A DNA stretch of 64,000 bases from contig OX485807.1 of assembly GCA_950295325.1 (NCBI GenBank), forward strand, positions 9,205,001 through 9,269,000. Direction: 5' to 3'. The notes below the pieces were generated by a model. The model did no database searches. It was given only the letters and a program-made list of their open reading frames with translations, and was not told the origin of the DNA. Position 1 is the first letter of the stretch. Every line of letters begins with the position of its first letter. Position numbers and translations under genes: made by a program. Source of the stretch: Polytrichum commune (lineage: Eukaryota > Streptophyta > Polytrichopsida > Polytrichales > Polytrichaceae). Shown piece by piece: positions 11,911 to 24,430 of the stretch.

Positions 11911-13526
11911 TCATACCGCTGGACATGAAGAGATTGTGCGGGAGAGAGAGTATGGGGGTTCAGTTTTGGATAACCACTCAAACACATTGAACACTTGGCT
12001 TTGGTACATCAGTGACACGGTCACGGTGTTGACGAACCAGCTGGGATCAGGGCCAGCATCGTCATGTGACAGATGCATACCGCATATTTCCCACACACAG
12101 GCACCCACAACAGTAAATGTGTTTGTGGCACCTTGATCAATATTTCGGTTTTGGCTGTTGAGGTTCACAAAGAGGACGGAATTGCCATTCTCATCAAAGA
12201 ACTCCATGTTCACATCTGCGGTCGTGCCTGCTCCTTCAATGTTGCCAGTGCTCGTAACGATTGTATACGTGCACTGGTTGTGCTGAACTTGCACAGCAAC
12301 ACATATGTTATGGTTATCACCAGATAAATCCAGCCATATTTCAAAAGTGATAACTCAATAATAAACATCAGTCTCAAACTTCCAAATGCAAGACATGCTT
12401 CCCTTTGTTCTAAGATAAAGTAGTTTGATATGTTCTGGACTGCTTAACATCTGAAGCATCAGGAAAAGTATTCAATCCGCATTGGGCATTCTGATCGGAC
12501 AATGGAATCCAATCATCCCAGGCAAAAAAGGAGCCACTGATAAGGAGAATCAGGATAGAAGAAAACACCTGGTGATCCATTTTACCTAGAATAGCAAGAC
12601 ATTTGATAACCTTGATTCCAAAAGTTAACTTTCTAGTCTACAAGACATACCTTCATGGCACTGCCCACAAAGTGCTTTGAATTGCTCTTAACTGCTCAAC
12701 ATCTAAAGCAAGTAGGAAATGTGTTCAAAAGGCATCAAGCATTCTGATCTCACAATGAAAACCAATCGTGCCAGGCCAAACACGAAGGCACTGATAAGGA
12801 GATGTGAGACAGAAGAAAGCACCTTGATCCATTTTACCTCCAAAAGCAAGACGAGTGATGATCTGACTTCCAAAAGCTACCTATCTAGTTTACAAGACCT
12901 ACCTTCATGGCACTCGCCACAGTGGTATGAGCTTGAGTGTTGTTGTTGCTGTTGGCTGGTGGTGATAGTGATGACAGAGGTAGCAACAGCAATGCCGGCA
13001 ATGTAGAATGGTCATCACTTCCAGAAGTTGGTGGAGGTGCAGGCGACCCAACAGGTGGATGCCCAGCATGACCTGCTTGAGGTGCACATGAAATCTGTAA
13101 TGAACCACTGCCCAGTGAAAAATGCTCTATTCCAGAATGCTCCTTTCCCAAACACTCCTCACTGAAGAGTCTGCGACCAGGTAAAGTCAGTGGCCGCATG
13201 TTATGGGTGTCAATTTCCTTCTGGTAAATATCTTTTCTAAGTAATGGCAACTGTGACCTCCCATGATGTAGGGCGGGATCATGAACTCCCTCCAGATGCT
13301 CCTCACTATGGTAGTTAGCATGGCCTTGTAATTGAGAGGAAAGGGGTGGCCGGAGGAAATTCTGTGGTGGTGGTGGAGGAGGCCGACTATGATGCGAACG
13401 GTGTGGAGGATATAACCTGGAAGCTCCTGCCTGATTGCAGCCAACCGCCATCACAGCCAAAACCAAAGCTCCGACCACCCATCTCCTCCCTCTGCTCTCA
13501 TGGAACTGAACAGTAAGAGTGCTCAT
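11911..13526 (-). CDS. Secreted PLAT/LH2-domain protein (ATS3-like) with proline-rich linker, two exons
   Basis: Exon 1 is 12903-13526 and exon 2 is 11911-12282, 331 residues in all. The start chosen (MSTLTVQFHES) puts a hydrophobic core (WVVGALVLAVMAVG, about residues 17-30) at a signal-peptide position; an upstream in-frame ATG would precede it with a serine run. A low-complexity linker follows, rich in Pro, His and Ser (a PPPPPP run near residue 50). Exon 2 encodes a PLAT-type beta sandwich: CTYTIVTSTG, DVNMEFFDENGN, FTVVGACVWEICGMHLSHDD, DPSWFVNTVTVS and VFNVFEWLSKTEPPYSL, matching plant ATS3/PLAT stress proteins. These are extracellular or ER-associated lipid- or protein-binding proteins linked to seed and abiotic stress; the binding partner here is unknown. 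The join AAG|GTAGGT to TTCAG|CAC is phase 0. Intron 1 carries a duplicated donor. Confidence 0.78.
12416..12915. repeat. Two-copy tandem duplication across the PLAT exon 1/intron 1 boundary
   Basis: Copies lie at about 12416-12668 and 12669-12915 (period about 253 bp). Shared landmarks are AACATCT(A/G)AAGCA, GATCCATTTTACCT and ACCTTCATGGCACT. The right copy includes the last ~25 bases of exon 1 and its donor (ATGAAG|GTAGGT on the minus strand); the left copy, inside the intron, keeps ATGAAG|GTATGT at 12645-12656, a donor at least as good as the real one. Confidence 0.82.
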
Positions 13527-13634
13527 CTCTGCAGAAAAAGACGAGTATGCAAGAAACTTAGCTTTGAGGCTCAAACACATCACCTCTGACAGAGCTCCTT
13601 CCTGATGATGACTAAACTGGTGATGGAACAAGGC

Positions 13635-13662
13635 ACCAGATGATGAAGATGAAGATGAAGAT
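13635..13662. repeat. Trinucleotide-rich (GATGAA)n upstream of the PLAT start
   Basis: A GATGAA/GAA-rich tract reads as a serine run in one minus-strand frame. It is probably untranslated 5' leader, because the signal peptide starts at 13526. Confidence 0.5.
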
Positions 13663-13679
13663 AAAATGATAAACAAGGC

Positions 13680-16200
13680 ATTTTAGGTGGTTCTATAAGG
13701 GAAGCCTATCTTCCTGTGAATTTGGAGGATGCATGGGCAATGAAGTACATACACAAATATGATGGTCACTGGTACTGCCATCTTGGTACTGCCCCCAGAG
13801 CCTCGAGTTCCACCAAGCTCTGTACATCATCCCAATAGTCCCACAAGAGACACATTTGAAAAGAGGAAAGAAACTCCCAGGCAGGGAGAGAGGACAGAAA
13901 CTGAGTTAGCAGCCAACCTATTGTGTTTGCTGGTTGGCGATCAAACTCCATCAGTGGCTCGGAAGACAACATATACCGCATTTTGAGAGCCTTCTGTGCA
14001 GATTTCATCGAAAGAACAAAGGTGCACGCTGGCAAATGTGAGCTGAAACTATTACGGAGAGGCGATTTCTTTTAAGCCTTCGAGTGCCTTGTGTCCCATT
14101 TGCCTCACACTGTCCAAGATCCCTAACAAATTCTTCTTGCCTGCATATAGAGCGACACTCAAACCATACCAAGATTTAGCAACTGTTGGAGAATAGGAAG
14201 AGAGAAGGGCAACCCATGGTAGTGTGCAGGTGCAGATTTGGGCAGCAAAAATACACCTTATTGAGTCTTACTACATGCTCCCATTCTGCAAAGATACCAC
14301 ACCCTTGAGTTCAGGGATTTCAAAGTGTTATGGAGAGTAAAAGGACTGTATGTTGATATACTGAGAGGGCAGTTATTGATATTCAAATGATGAATCCAAG
14401 GCAATGGCAATGCAAATGTTTACACACACGCACACAGTGTGTGGAAGAACATGATCTGAACATGAGAGTAAAGCAACCGAAATGGAAAATCAACATGAGT
14501 GACACAGTAAAAAAATGTCTCTTCTTCTCTGGGTTACCATCATGAAAGATTACCATCATGAAAGATCGATCAAACAAGTTGTACGCTCCACTGACAATGA
14601 AGAGGGAGGTGGTTGGGATTCAGTGATGATTAAGGTCCGGGCCCTCTTTGCACTTGGAAGTGTTAGTACTAATCGTGGCATGCTCGAAAGATTTTCGTCG
14701 AGTCTCCAACTGACGCAGATCCTCTGGTAAACAATCATGTATATGAAGTGGAAGCACTTGCAGGAAGGCGGTCAACAGGATGCAGACTTTAGTAAGGTAT
14801 GTGGGTGTTACTCGGTTTTTTTTTCATGGTCTTCAACTTCTACCAATTAGATTTACACAACGAAACGAAACTTGTGCTATAATACTAAATCTATGATGAA
14901 GCATCAGCCGAAATCGGATTGAAAATCGGACCTCCTCTAATTTAGTTATGGTTATGATCGGAAGTGCATGTTTGTTGCTAATCCCTAAACTTACATACAT
15001 GGGTCCTCCAAATTGTGACGTTCACTATTGAGTATGCAGTAGCTAATGAAAATTGAAGAAGTTTTCCAATCTCTTCTAAACATCATGTGTCTTTACGGTG
15101 TTTATTGTCTGATCCTCACCAATCCACACACGAATCAAATATAGGTGTCCAATTGAGAAAAGTAACCCAATAACACTTGAATACCTTAGGTATACTGCTT
15201 CTAAAATGAGGACCCGTAAGAATTAGGGTTAAAATTCTCGAGAGCATCATTGTCCTACCTTCCTAGCATGATGAGGATATGATGCTCCCACACTGCATGA
15301 GGAAGGTTGGATCCCTTGGTTCCTTGTAACGTGCAGATTCCATCGTCCACCGCAAGAATCACCCCACCGATACGATAAATACCAATTTACACGACCTCTA
15401 AAACTTTTAAAAAAATTGGTAAGTTATTAAAATGCACAAGCAGGAATTAGAAACTTACACACATTGATACCGAGGCACAACCTCCAATGTTGAACATATA
15501 CACACCTGATGAAAGCCTCCAGGGAGCACAAAATCATGCAGAAAAACCTAGAAACTGAATTTGAAGCTTGTAAGCTCGCAATGCAAATTGAATGATGCAA
15601 TGCTGGTGCACTCAAAAGCACGGTTGGGGGAATCTTTCTTCAATGTGAATTATGTTCACCGATGCTTCTTCTTCTCCTTCTTCATCTTCTTTTTCTTCTT
15701 CTTCTCCTTCACTCCAAATCAGCGAACACTTGGATATGCCATTGAAGTCTTCCTTCAACCATGCCTTCGAGTTCATCAACATTCGGCATCCAAAATTCCT
15801 TCGTTCTGGACTGGGAAAAGCACGCCATGTTCGTGACTCAAAGCAGCAACCTCAGTGATGAAATTCTCTCCAAACTCGATCGATTTCGAACAAGCCTATC
15901 CATAAGTTACACACGCAATGTGTGAAAATGCTCTTCCATGAAACATTTGGAGGGACTCAATCGCATCGTAGCTTAATTAAGTTCTTCCACGCACCAGGTT
16001 ACAAAACAATCCAATGTGTTTTGACATAACATATCACAAATGCGTTACAGACGTGGACACCTGTATTATTATTAACAATAGATGCATGGTATCGAATGCC
16101 ACATCATGGTCGCCCCTTGTTGCCCATTTGTTATTTAAAAAGTATTAAATGTTTCATAATAACTAGGAGGGACAAGGGTAATTACGCACCAACTCAAAGA
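13680..16200. other. Intergenic stretch with low-complexity tracts
   Basis: No gene is recognised. A TTC-rich tract lies at about 15660-15710, a weak R1-family core at about 15125-15160 and several short frames on both strands. The part next to 13526 is the likely promoter and 5' leader of the PLAT gene. Confidence 0.4.
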
Positions 16201-16202
16201 TA

Positions 16203-16656
16203 CACTCTAAACTCCGTAGTATCACACCTGTGGCAACCAAAGTGCACGTGATATTATGGAGTTTTGTAGTGTTAACATGGATGCGTGATAGTACTGAATT
16301 AGTGTAGCATGTGACACTATGGAATAACACAAAGTGCAATATATTAAATGATATGGTGTGGTCCACTCCACTTGGCCTTCCCGGGTGATGTGGCATAGGC
16401 ATGCACCAACATTCAACAAGTGGCATAAGAAGAAGAAGGAGAAGAAGGTGACATTCCACATATTGACACATGGCGCAATGCAAGGGTGCGGGTTGACTTC
16501 TTTGATGGTTTGCATTAATGACAAAATTCATGATATAAGGGAGAGAAAGGTGACAATAAGGAGTGAGATTTGAACTATGAACATCCGGTTCCTAAGGTTT
16601 TGGGATATTAGAGAGTGAGTGACATTATGGAGGTTGGTATTACGGAGTTTAGGGTG
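16203..16656. mobile_element. Short pogo/Tc1-mariner-like element with TA duplication
   Basis: Left end CACTCTAAACTCCGTAGTAT and right end, read inverted, CACCCTAAACTCCGTAATAC match at 17 of 20 positions. TA lies directly outside both ends (16201-16202 and 16657-16658). At 454 bp it is too short for a transposase, and none is seen. The terminus style and target duplication fit non-autonomous Tc1/mariner/pogo elements. Confidence 0.7.
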
Positions 16657-16659
16657 TAC

Positions 16660-17933
16660 ATAGAGCAAACATACCCATTTCTAATACCACCCTATTGTAC
16701 ATTATAGAGTCCCCTAAAGTCATGCAGTTCCCCACATGTAGCAGTCATTTTCTAATGTGATGAAAAAAGTCATGAAGAATCACCCTTGTAGCCTTCACAT
16801 TCAGCATGATGGGAAAAGTAAGTTAAAAGGACATGGATTTGAGTTCCTTGAAAAGGGCACTAATTATACTCAAGTTTATTGTTTCCTAGTTACCGGAAAT
16901 AGGTCAACCTATGTTGTGAATATGGGATGGTAGAGAATCTTGCCTTTGAGAATTTACAATAATCTCAAAACTTGGAAATAAGTTGTGATTTGTTTGGTTA
17001 AACGTTGTGACATCAATTTCCAGACTTGTGAAAAATCACCCCTATATCACACATGCACTACACTTATGCAAAATTGCTTAAGTTATCAGAAATAGGTTTG
17101 TCTACTCTACTTAAACTAACCTCCATGCTACTCTCTTGATGAACTCATTCATATAAAATGGACGGTGGTCAATTATCCCTATCTCTAGAGATATTAATAA
17201 ATTATGCCATTTTTGCTCTTATGATGTAGTTGAGAATGAGACACACTTTGTGTTGGAGTATCCATTATAGAACCCCATCAAAGACAAGTTTCAATCATAA
17301 TTTGAGAAGGTAGTAGGAAGTCTCAAGTCTTTCTTTCAATTAGACCATCCAATTGATACTAGCCTCTACCTCACGGAGGCCATCACACTCTACCACTCTA
17401 CAAAATTAGCTGATTTCACACCACCCTGATGTATCTTTAGTCCCATAAACCTTTGAGCTTCCCGGACTCTCCAACCAATTCCATTTCATTTCGTTCAGGT
17501 TTTCTTACCGGAGGACTTTACTTAAGTGCCAAGAATTCCGGTCCTGCCCAGGCCAATATATGTAAAAAAATATGACTCGTTATTTTTATTACGAACATGA
17601 CATATTGCCCGGTGTTGCCCTGCCCGCAAGGAAAGTTTGAGGGCAGGCCCTGCCCGGCCCCGGCCCCGGCCCAAGCCAAGCCCCTCAATCAGACAGTTTT
17701 GTGGATGAATGATGCATGTAACTGACGAATATCGTCAATGTAAACTCATCCAACTCAGCTGCTTCCCTGTCCTCCTCCTTTGCGGTATTTCCGAAAGTAA
17801 ACAAGTAGCTAACATCGGTGCCTCCATGCGGCTCCAAAATTGCTGCAAAATCCATCTTCTTTCCTCACGCGACGTCCACAAGAGTGCCGCAGAATCACAA
17901 ACACACATGTTGAATTAACGCAGACTTAAGGAG
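16660..17933. other. Intergenic and promoter region upstream of the CCCH/G-patch gene
   Basis: AT-rich with no gene. A CCCGGCCC-rich patch lies at about 17600-17685 and is strikingly GC-rich for this window. The last few hundred bases are the probable promoter of the gene starting at 17976. Confidence 0.4.
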
Positions 17934-17972
17934 GGAGAGAGAGAGAGAGACACAGAAGGAGAGAGAGATAGA
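17934..17972 (+). repeat. (GA)n tract just upstream of the CCCH/G-patch start codon
   Basis: GAGA repeats occupy most of the 40 bases before the ATG at 17976. In plants, GA/CT tracts in 5' leaders and core promoters are common and are bound by BBR/BPC proteins. A similar tract sits in the 5' region of the ARMH3 homologue (51919-51959). Confidence 0.6.
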
Positions 17973-17975
17973 AGG

Positions 17976-20295
17976 ATGGAGGAGGAGGAAGGTGCCCTGG
18001 AGGCAGAGCTCGAGGAGCACTTGACAGAGAATCGGGAATCATTGCAGGCCGTCGAAGATGCTCTGGCTTCCGATGCCTCCAACACTGAGCTTCTGCTGGT
18101 ATTTTCTACAATCGCCCATCTCTTGAATGCCGAGCGATTGAGGCTAAATTTGAGAAATCTTTGTCAAACCCCATCCTGTCTGCGCTTTGGATCTGTTTTT
18201 ATTATTTTAAATAAATTTCTCGTCAGATAGGCTTAAATTTATGTGAATTTGGCGGATTTTATTTTAATTATATTTTCATATTAGAGGAATACGTGTGGCA
18301 TGGCGCTTAATTGGATGTTCAAAAGTCATCTGACACATGCAACAAGGATTAATTATAGAGGTTTTTGAAGTCTCTTGTATCCGATTGGAAATTCTGTAGT
18401 GGTAATTTGAGTTTTCATAGAACCCCAATTTAAGAGGAAGTCAATGTTTAACTTACGAATGAAGGCGACAAATGTGAAGAACAGAGGTTTCAGTAGTGGA
18501 ATTTTACAAGTTAGTATTTGGTGATTGACAGTGTTGATGATACTTATCAGCTCAATTTATGTGACTATTAGCTGACTTGATTGTTTCTGTTTAAGGCGTC
18601 ATGTTCCTTCAACCCCCTGGAGTTCAGGTGTGCAAACGTTGCGATAAACGTTGCAATTTTGTAGATAGCATCGCACAGAGATGACAAGAGCTCAAGTGTG
18701 CGTAGTTGATGCTGATTGCTCTGGCATCAAAGAGGGAGGGTCTTTGGCTATTGTAAATTGTAGTCCTAAGTGAATGAACGGATACTGGAATTCAATGATG
18801 AGGTCATTGACTTTATTTAGGGTTTTATGTTTTGTTTGACCGAAAAGAAAACATTTCTGAAACTTCAAGCTCCAAGGGACCATGTTTGGATTGTCTTTCT
18901 CATTCAGAAGCACTTAGTCTAGACCCATTCTCAGTCCTGAGTCCCGAGTTAAATTTCAGAATCAAAATCAAATTTGGATGCCATCAGTTGGCAATATTCT
19001 TTCCAGTGTCAAAAACATTGAACTCTTGAAGAAGCTGGGTGCATGTTGAGTCCTTAGTGACAATGTAATCTGCATTCTCGTGGGTTGGAGCATTCTCACC
19101 ACCAGGTGATAGTTTTGTTGGAAAACGGATGAAGAGGAATATTTAACCCTCTCTTTCATTGTACTGAATATTTTTTGAGAGAGATCCGTCCATGACAGAT
19201 AGATACTCGCAGATTGTTAAAGCAATTTGGAAATGAGGTATTTGCATCTGGCTAATTTAAATGCTCTCCTGAAAACACTCACTACGGTTTCAGTTTTGAA
19301 GTTCCTAAAATCTTCTTTGCAGTAGAAAAAGTTTTTGAAGCTGGACCTATGGAACACAACTTGAAATGCCAATCATTTTCAGGAATGTTTACGAGAAACC
19401 TTGGATTGTATTCATTTGTGATGTGAAGGTACATGGAGAATTACTCCAAGCTGTAAAAGGGTTAGAGGAAAGCCTCCTACACCTTAAGCGAGCCCGCTTA
19501 TTTCGAGAGGTAGATGCCATGGCACAGCAAGAAGTAGCAGCTCCTGTAATCCTTAGTAATGAGATCACTGATAATTCAATCCCTTCGGTTCCAAACTCAG
19601 ATCCTGTAGACCTAAATTTGCCAGAAAGTTTTTCAGTGGGTTCAAAATGCCGTTTTCGGCATACTGATGGAAGGTGGTACAATGGCTCCATTGTCAACAT
19701 GGAGTCCGATTACGTTGCTCGTGTTTCCTTTCTACATCCCACATCGGACAAAATGAAGGTAGGCTTCTCAACTTATCTCTTATTTCGATTCTGCTACAAA
19801 ACTGGATATAGATTTCTTTATCTTCTCAGAGGACATTGAGAAATGCACACTGAAGTCAGTATTTAACATACTGCACACCTTGGATTATTGAATATGTAGG
19901 GATTTCTGACATATTGCAATGTAATGTAGATGTGCAGATTTTTTCTGCAGCAACAATGTCGATTTGGTAGTAGTTGTCGATCTTCTCATGGTAATAATAT
20001 ACCCTCCTATCCAGAAGCACTGCATGTTAGGATTCTTGGTTGATTGCATGCAAAAGCTTTTTCAATCGCAGAATGCAGTTCTTTGATTGACAGTTCTGTA
20101 TCCTTCCAATTCTGAATTTGTAGGTCAAATTATTTCTGGATGAATAGTATAATCTATTTTACTTGCAACTTGCATTGACTTGAACTGGCTAGCTTCTTTG
20201 GAGTGTGGGTGGACCACATTCAAGAAAATAAAGCACCCTGGCAGGCAGCAAGACTATGCCAATAAAAAAATTAAATAAAAAATTAAATAAATTAA

Positions 20296-20330
<35 letters not shown>

Positions 20331-21873
20331 TGACTCTGACGTCACCAGCAGCGTGAATTATGGTGTTGCCTCATCTTCAAGTTAGTCTAATTCTATATGT
20401 AATTCTGAAACGGACACCTCGAGAATTAGTGGGACTTTGAAGAATATTTCCTCTATTCAATGGTGAACACCTTGAACAGCTATGGAGAATCCAGCCCACA
20501 GCTAATCTCCTCCGAGGGCAAACCCTACAGTGGGCATGACTAGGGTTTGTAAATATTTAATTTCCACATTGTTGGTTGAAAATATTTGTTTTACCTAGAT
20601 ACCACCATTATGATTGGGTGGATCATAGTGGTAGGTTGCACCAGATATCAAAGGATGGGAAGGTCACCCATCCGAGCTATATTCCAGCCTGAAGGCGGCT
20701 TAACCTCACGGTTTGCTCGGGGTCCTGGTTAAAGCCACCCTAATGGGAAGGGACGACTCTTTATGCTAAACACTTTGTGCATGACCAAGGTCACTAAATT
20801 TGATCTAACAATGGCATATGTTTGCAGGGCTAGAAATCCAGTTAAACGCTCTACGCAATTTCAAATTGACAAACTGGAAGGATGTGCCGCTAGGGTCGCA
20901 TGTGCTAGCCGAATCTGGAAATGGGCTATGGAGAGGGGCAGAGTTAGAAACATGGGACGCAACACAACAATGTGCCTCCATCGTGTTCTCTGCAGATGGA
21001 AGAAGGCGAGTGGACGTCACAACAGACAACCTTGCGGTTGCCGAACATGCATCCGCAAGCGATGAATCTACGGACAACAACAGCTCAGATGACGATGATG
21101 TCTATGAGGATATAAGTGACACTGAATTCGACGATAGGCCACCCACCTTGGGATTATTTATGGGGAGTGTTGCCCCCTCAGGGATTCAAACAGAGACTGT
21201 CACGTTTGCGGAGTGGGAAACACACACGCGTGGAGTTGCATCCAAAATGATGGCGAGCATGGGATTCCGTGAAGGAATGGGTTTAGGCAAAATGGGTCAA
21301 GGGATAACCCAACCGGTGAAAGTGCAAATGCTACCGTCAAGGCAGTCCCTTGAGTTTGCCAATGAGAGGCAACAGGCGAAGAAATCTGGCAGCACAGAAA
21401 ACAAGTCTGGGAACAACAGCAGGAAGAAGACAAGGGGCGGGAGAAGGAAGCGGGAGAAGAAATGGGCCGCCGTGCAACGCATCGCAAAGTCCAAAACCCA
21501 AGAATTTGAGGATTCCCAGAATGTTTTTAGCTTCATCAACCAGCAACTTGCGGCACAGAAGGGCAACAATGAATTGAATGTGAGGAGCAATGGGTCTGAC
21601 TTCATGCCATCAGTTGGTATGACCGTGGAGTCGGAGAAGGCAAATCGACGCACGATTGTCGCGCACGAAGATGAGATTAAGGATCTGCGGAACAAAGTGA
21701 ACAAATTACAACAGATGGCAGCAAGAAATCGGAAGGAGAAAGTTGTATATGAAGCTGTGGGCCGCAAGTTGGTTGAAGCACAGAAGACGCTTGCGAATGC
21801 CGAGGCCGTGCATGCCACGACGACAAATGCCGTGCAAAGCAAGGAGAGGGAGCGGAAATGGTTGAGGTTTTGA
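17976..21873 (+). CDS. CCCH zinc finger and G-patch protein (ZGPAT/At2g24830 type), four exons
   Basis: Exons 17976-18098, 19429-19758, 19930-19990 and 20828-21873 join in phase to 519 residues. The order matches the plant ZGPAT-like family. An acidic coiled-coil N-terminus comes first, including [10 protein letters not shown] Tudor-like stretch follows ([18 protein letters not shown]), then a single CCCH finger of C-x7-C-x5-C-x3-H spacing ([19 protein letters not shown]). Next are an acidic region and a G-patch starting [20 protein letters not shown] (about residues 313-332). A basic [13 protein letters not shown] block, a coiled coil and a C-terminal KWLRF complete it. Human ZGPAT binds DNA and splicing factors; the plant protein is presumably nuclear and RNA- or splicing-linked through a DEAH helicase contacting the G-patch. 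Donors and acceptors are GT-AG. The ATG is the first after a GA-rich leader. Confidence 0.92.
20270..20332. repeat. AT-rich, (TA)n(GA)n microsatellite in intron 3
   Basis: An AAATTAAATAAAT-type stretch passes into (TA)n and then (GA)n inside the last intron of the CCCH/G-patch gene. Ordinary simple repeat. Confidence 0.8.
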
Positions 21874-24079
21874 GACGGTCTCGATCTAGTTCAGAGGTAC
21901 AAGTGAGTGTAAATTCTTCCTCTCTTTCTCTAAGTCCTGATTCTTTCATGTGTCTTTGTACATGGAATCTGAATTTTTTGAGGACATTCGGTAGGATGAT
22001 ATTCAACATGACACTGTAGACAAGGTTGGTTGTAAAAACATATTCATTTTCAGAGACCTAATTGGACTCAAAGAGGACACCTCCTTCAGAGGGCATCATT
22101 GTTCCTGATTAATTGCAAGACTCTACAATTTTTACTACTGCATTTTCACATGTAATCTTGGCCAAGCTAGAGTTGATCACTTGAACTTGGAGTTTGATAC
22201 TTGGATTTGATAAGCTTTCATCCAATGCTCGAACTATTGAGAGTTTGGCCATATCCTCAAGCCCCCTAATAGTTTGAGCAAGTGTTATAACATGGCCATG
22301 CTCAAAGTGACATAACAAGGAGGGAAACGGCATCAAACAAAATAGAATTCATGACAAGCCCTTTGGCTTGGGGTCCACGAAATGAGAGCTTGAACTCTCA
22401 ATATTTCTAAGTAAGTTCCAGGGGGTAGCTCCAGATTTTAACTGAGAGCTTGTCAACATTGATCAAGAGCTTGTCATAGTCATTCCACATGGGATCCACC
22501 AAGACACCATCAAAGTGATGTAAGCCTGGTAAAAGTTGAAGCTCCCAAATTGAAACCCCAGTTTAAAGTGGACGTGAGTGAACAAGCACAAGGTAGAGGC
22601 TCCTTTCTGCCAACGAGAAGGCTCGTTTCTCCAAGCTTTTAATCTTCGAGCTCCAACCTCTCTGGTGTAAGGGGCCCGTAGGTCCTCTTACCCCAATGTC
22701 TGCTAGGATTTTTGCGTTTTTAACATGAATTATGAAGTGAAGCTTGCCAAGCTCTAACATGCAATTTATTTAAAGCAAGCTTATTGGCATTGATTCAGGG
22801 ATGACATCTATGTAATTGATTTCTCATTCAATCCTTTACTATCACAAGCCTGCGATCAGTGATTGCATCAACCATTATTATTATTTTCTTGCTTTCTGAG
22901 GCGGCAAGTTGAGGAATACTTGGACAAGTGAACTGGCAATAGCAACCATCTAATGACCAATCTTCTACTTATAAAATACCCATGGTGATCATAATTGTCA
23001 TTATTGTCCAACATCAACACTAAACCTAACAACATTTTTTTGTTCACTTCAACCTTAACTCACAGTGTCGGTTTTAAGATTGATTATTGGATTTGGGTAT
23101 ACACACTTTAACACATCTATCTCCTTGGAGCACAATGTATTTCGCTCCATCAATGAATAAGGTATGTGGGTGTTTTTCATGTCAAGCTTGACATGATCAT
23201 AATGGAACACATATAAGTAAATTTGTCAAGGAGATTTTACTTCCTCATTAAACTGTCACTTTATATACAACAATCAAAATCAAGTTTGAATCAAGCATAG
23301 ACGAGGACAGGATTGGATGACAGGATTAGTCTTAGCATCATTTTTCATTTACTAACATATTGGATTTTTTCAATATTTTAGATTTCTTTACTTTGGGTAA
23401 TTAGTAATGAATGGCATCATAAGCTAGGGTTATTGAAACCTCTTTTTTACATCGACACGTGAAAACATAAAGCTCATCAATGCATGTAAACGGTACACAA
23501 GTGTCATCTTACTTCCACCTCCAGGTAAGGCTGAGGCATCTATATCCGATAAAATAAGTGAGTTTGCATCTATTTAGGAGTAATAGTGGGGAATGATTTT
23601 TCTTGCAATGAGAAACACATTCCGAGCATAATGCAAAAATAATAATAATAATTTTTTTTTAATGAAAATGGAAACTGCCACAATTTTGAAGCCCTAAAGT
23701 TAGGGTAACAAATAGTCAATCAATAGGTTAACCCATTACTGGTCATTTAAATGCTAATGTTGGACTATGACAATTATCAAAACTCTTATGAGGGTAATCA
23801 ATCACAAGCCATCACCACATAAACCTTAACTTTGTTCACCTAAAAAATATAGATCTCATTCATGTTGGCATTACATGAATCTAGTGGGCGGTAAATGAAC
23901 TTGATCAACTATGGATATCTCAACATAAGGTGGTGCTTAAGATGGCACTCATTACCGGTTGTAATAGTATGACACCACAAAATTCCAATTTTGATATTCC
24001 ATACTAAACTTTTGGATGAGTTTCAGGGACCTTGCAATTCCATGCTCATGAACCTTCAATTCTTCATGTTTTGTAAATG
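21874..24079. other. 3' flank and intergenic DNA, no recognisable gene
   Basis: The first part is the 3' UTR of the CCCH/G-patch gene. The rest is AT-rich with short frames only. GAGCTTG and GCTTGTCA words recur between 22150 and 22780, hinting at an old repeat, but I cannot define ends. Confidence 0.4.
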
Positions 24080-24430
24080 GAGTGAGCGGAGCTACAAAGG
24101 TTATGAGAGTCGAGCTAGAGATTCACATTCTTTGTGATAATCACAAAGGCCCTCCCAGTTGTGTCGACTATTGAACCTAGAATAATATATAATTTGAGCA
24201 TATAATCCAATGTCATTGTAAGTGACACATCTTTTAGGTTTTTGTTCTTAATAACGAGCCTTGGCATACATCAAACATATATAGGCAAGTGGGCCTTATT
24301 CAATTGCTCATCTTAAATGGACATTGGATATATTTGAGTAGTGTGTGAATCTAAGAACGGACACCATAAAGACATGTGTTTAAGAGAGATTGGATTGCAT
24401 GCTCAAACTTTGTTGACTTATGTTGAATAG
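24080..24430. repeat. Dispersed repeat family R1, copy with inverted arms
   Basis: The left half (CTTGGCATACATCAAACATATATAGG near 24255) resembles 5065-5085. The right half carries the inverted core (GGATATATTTGAGTAGTGTGTG near 24327), followed by sequence also seen at 49580-49700 and 60960-61080. The two halves form a loose foldback, which suggests a non-autonomous DNA element. Confidence 0.55.

Noticed and set aside
20763-21577. Overlapping open frames opposite or shifted to the last exon of the CCCH/G-patch gene
   Set aside because: They are shadows of the long coding exon; only the frame with the G-patch has family support.
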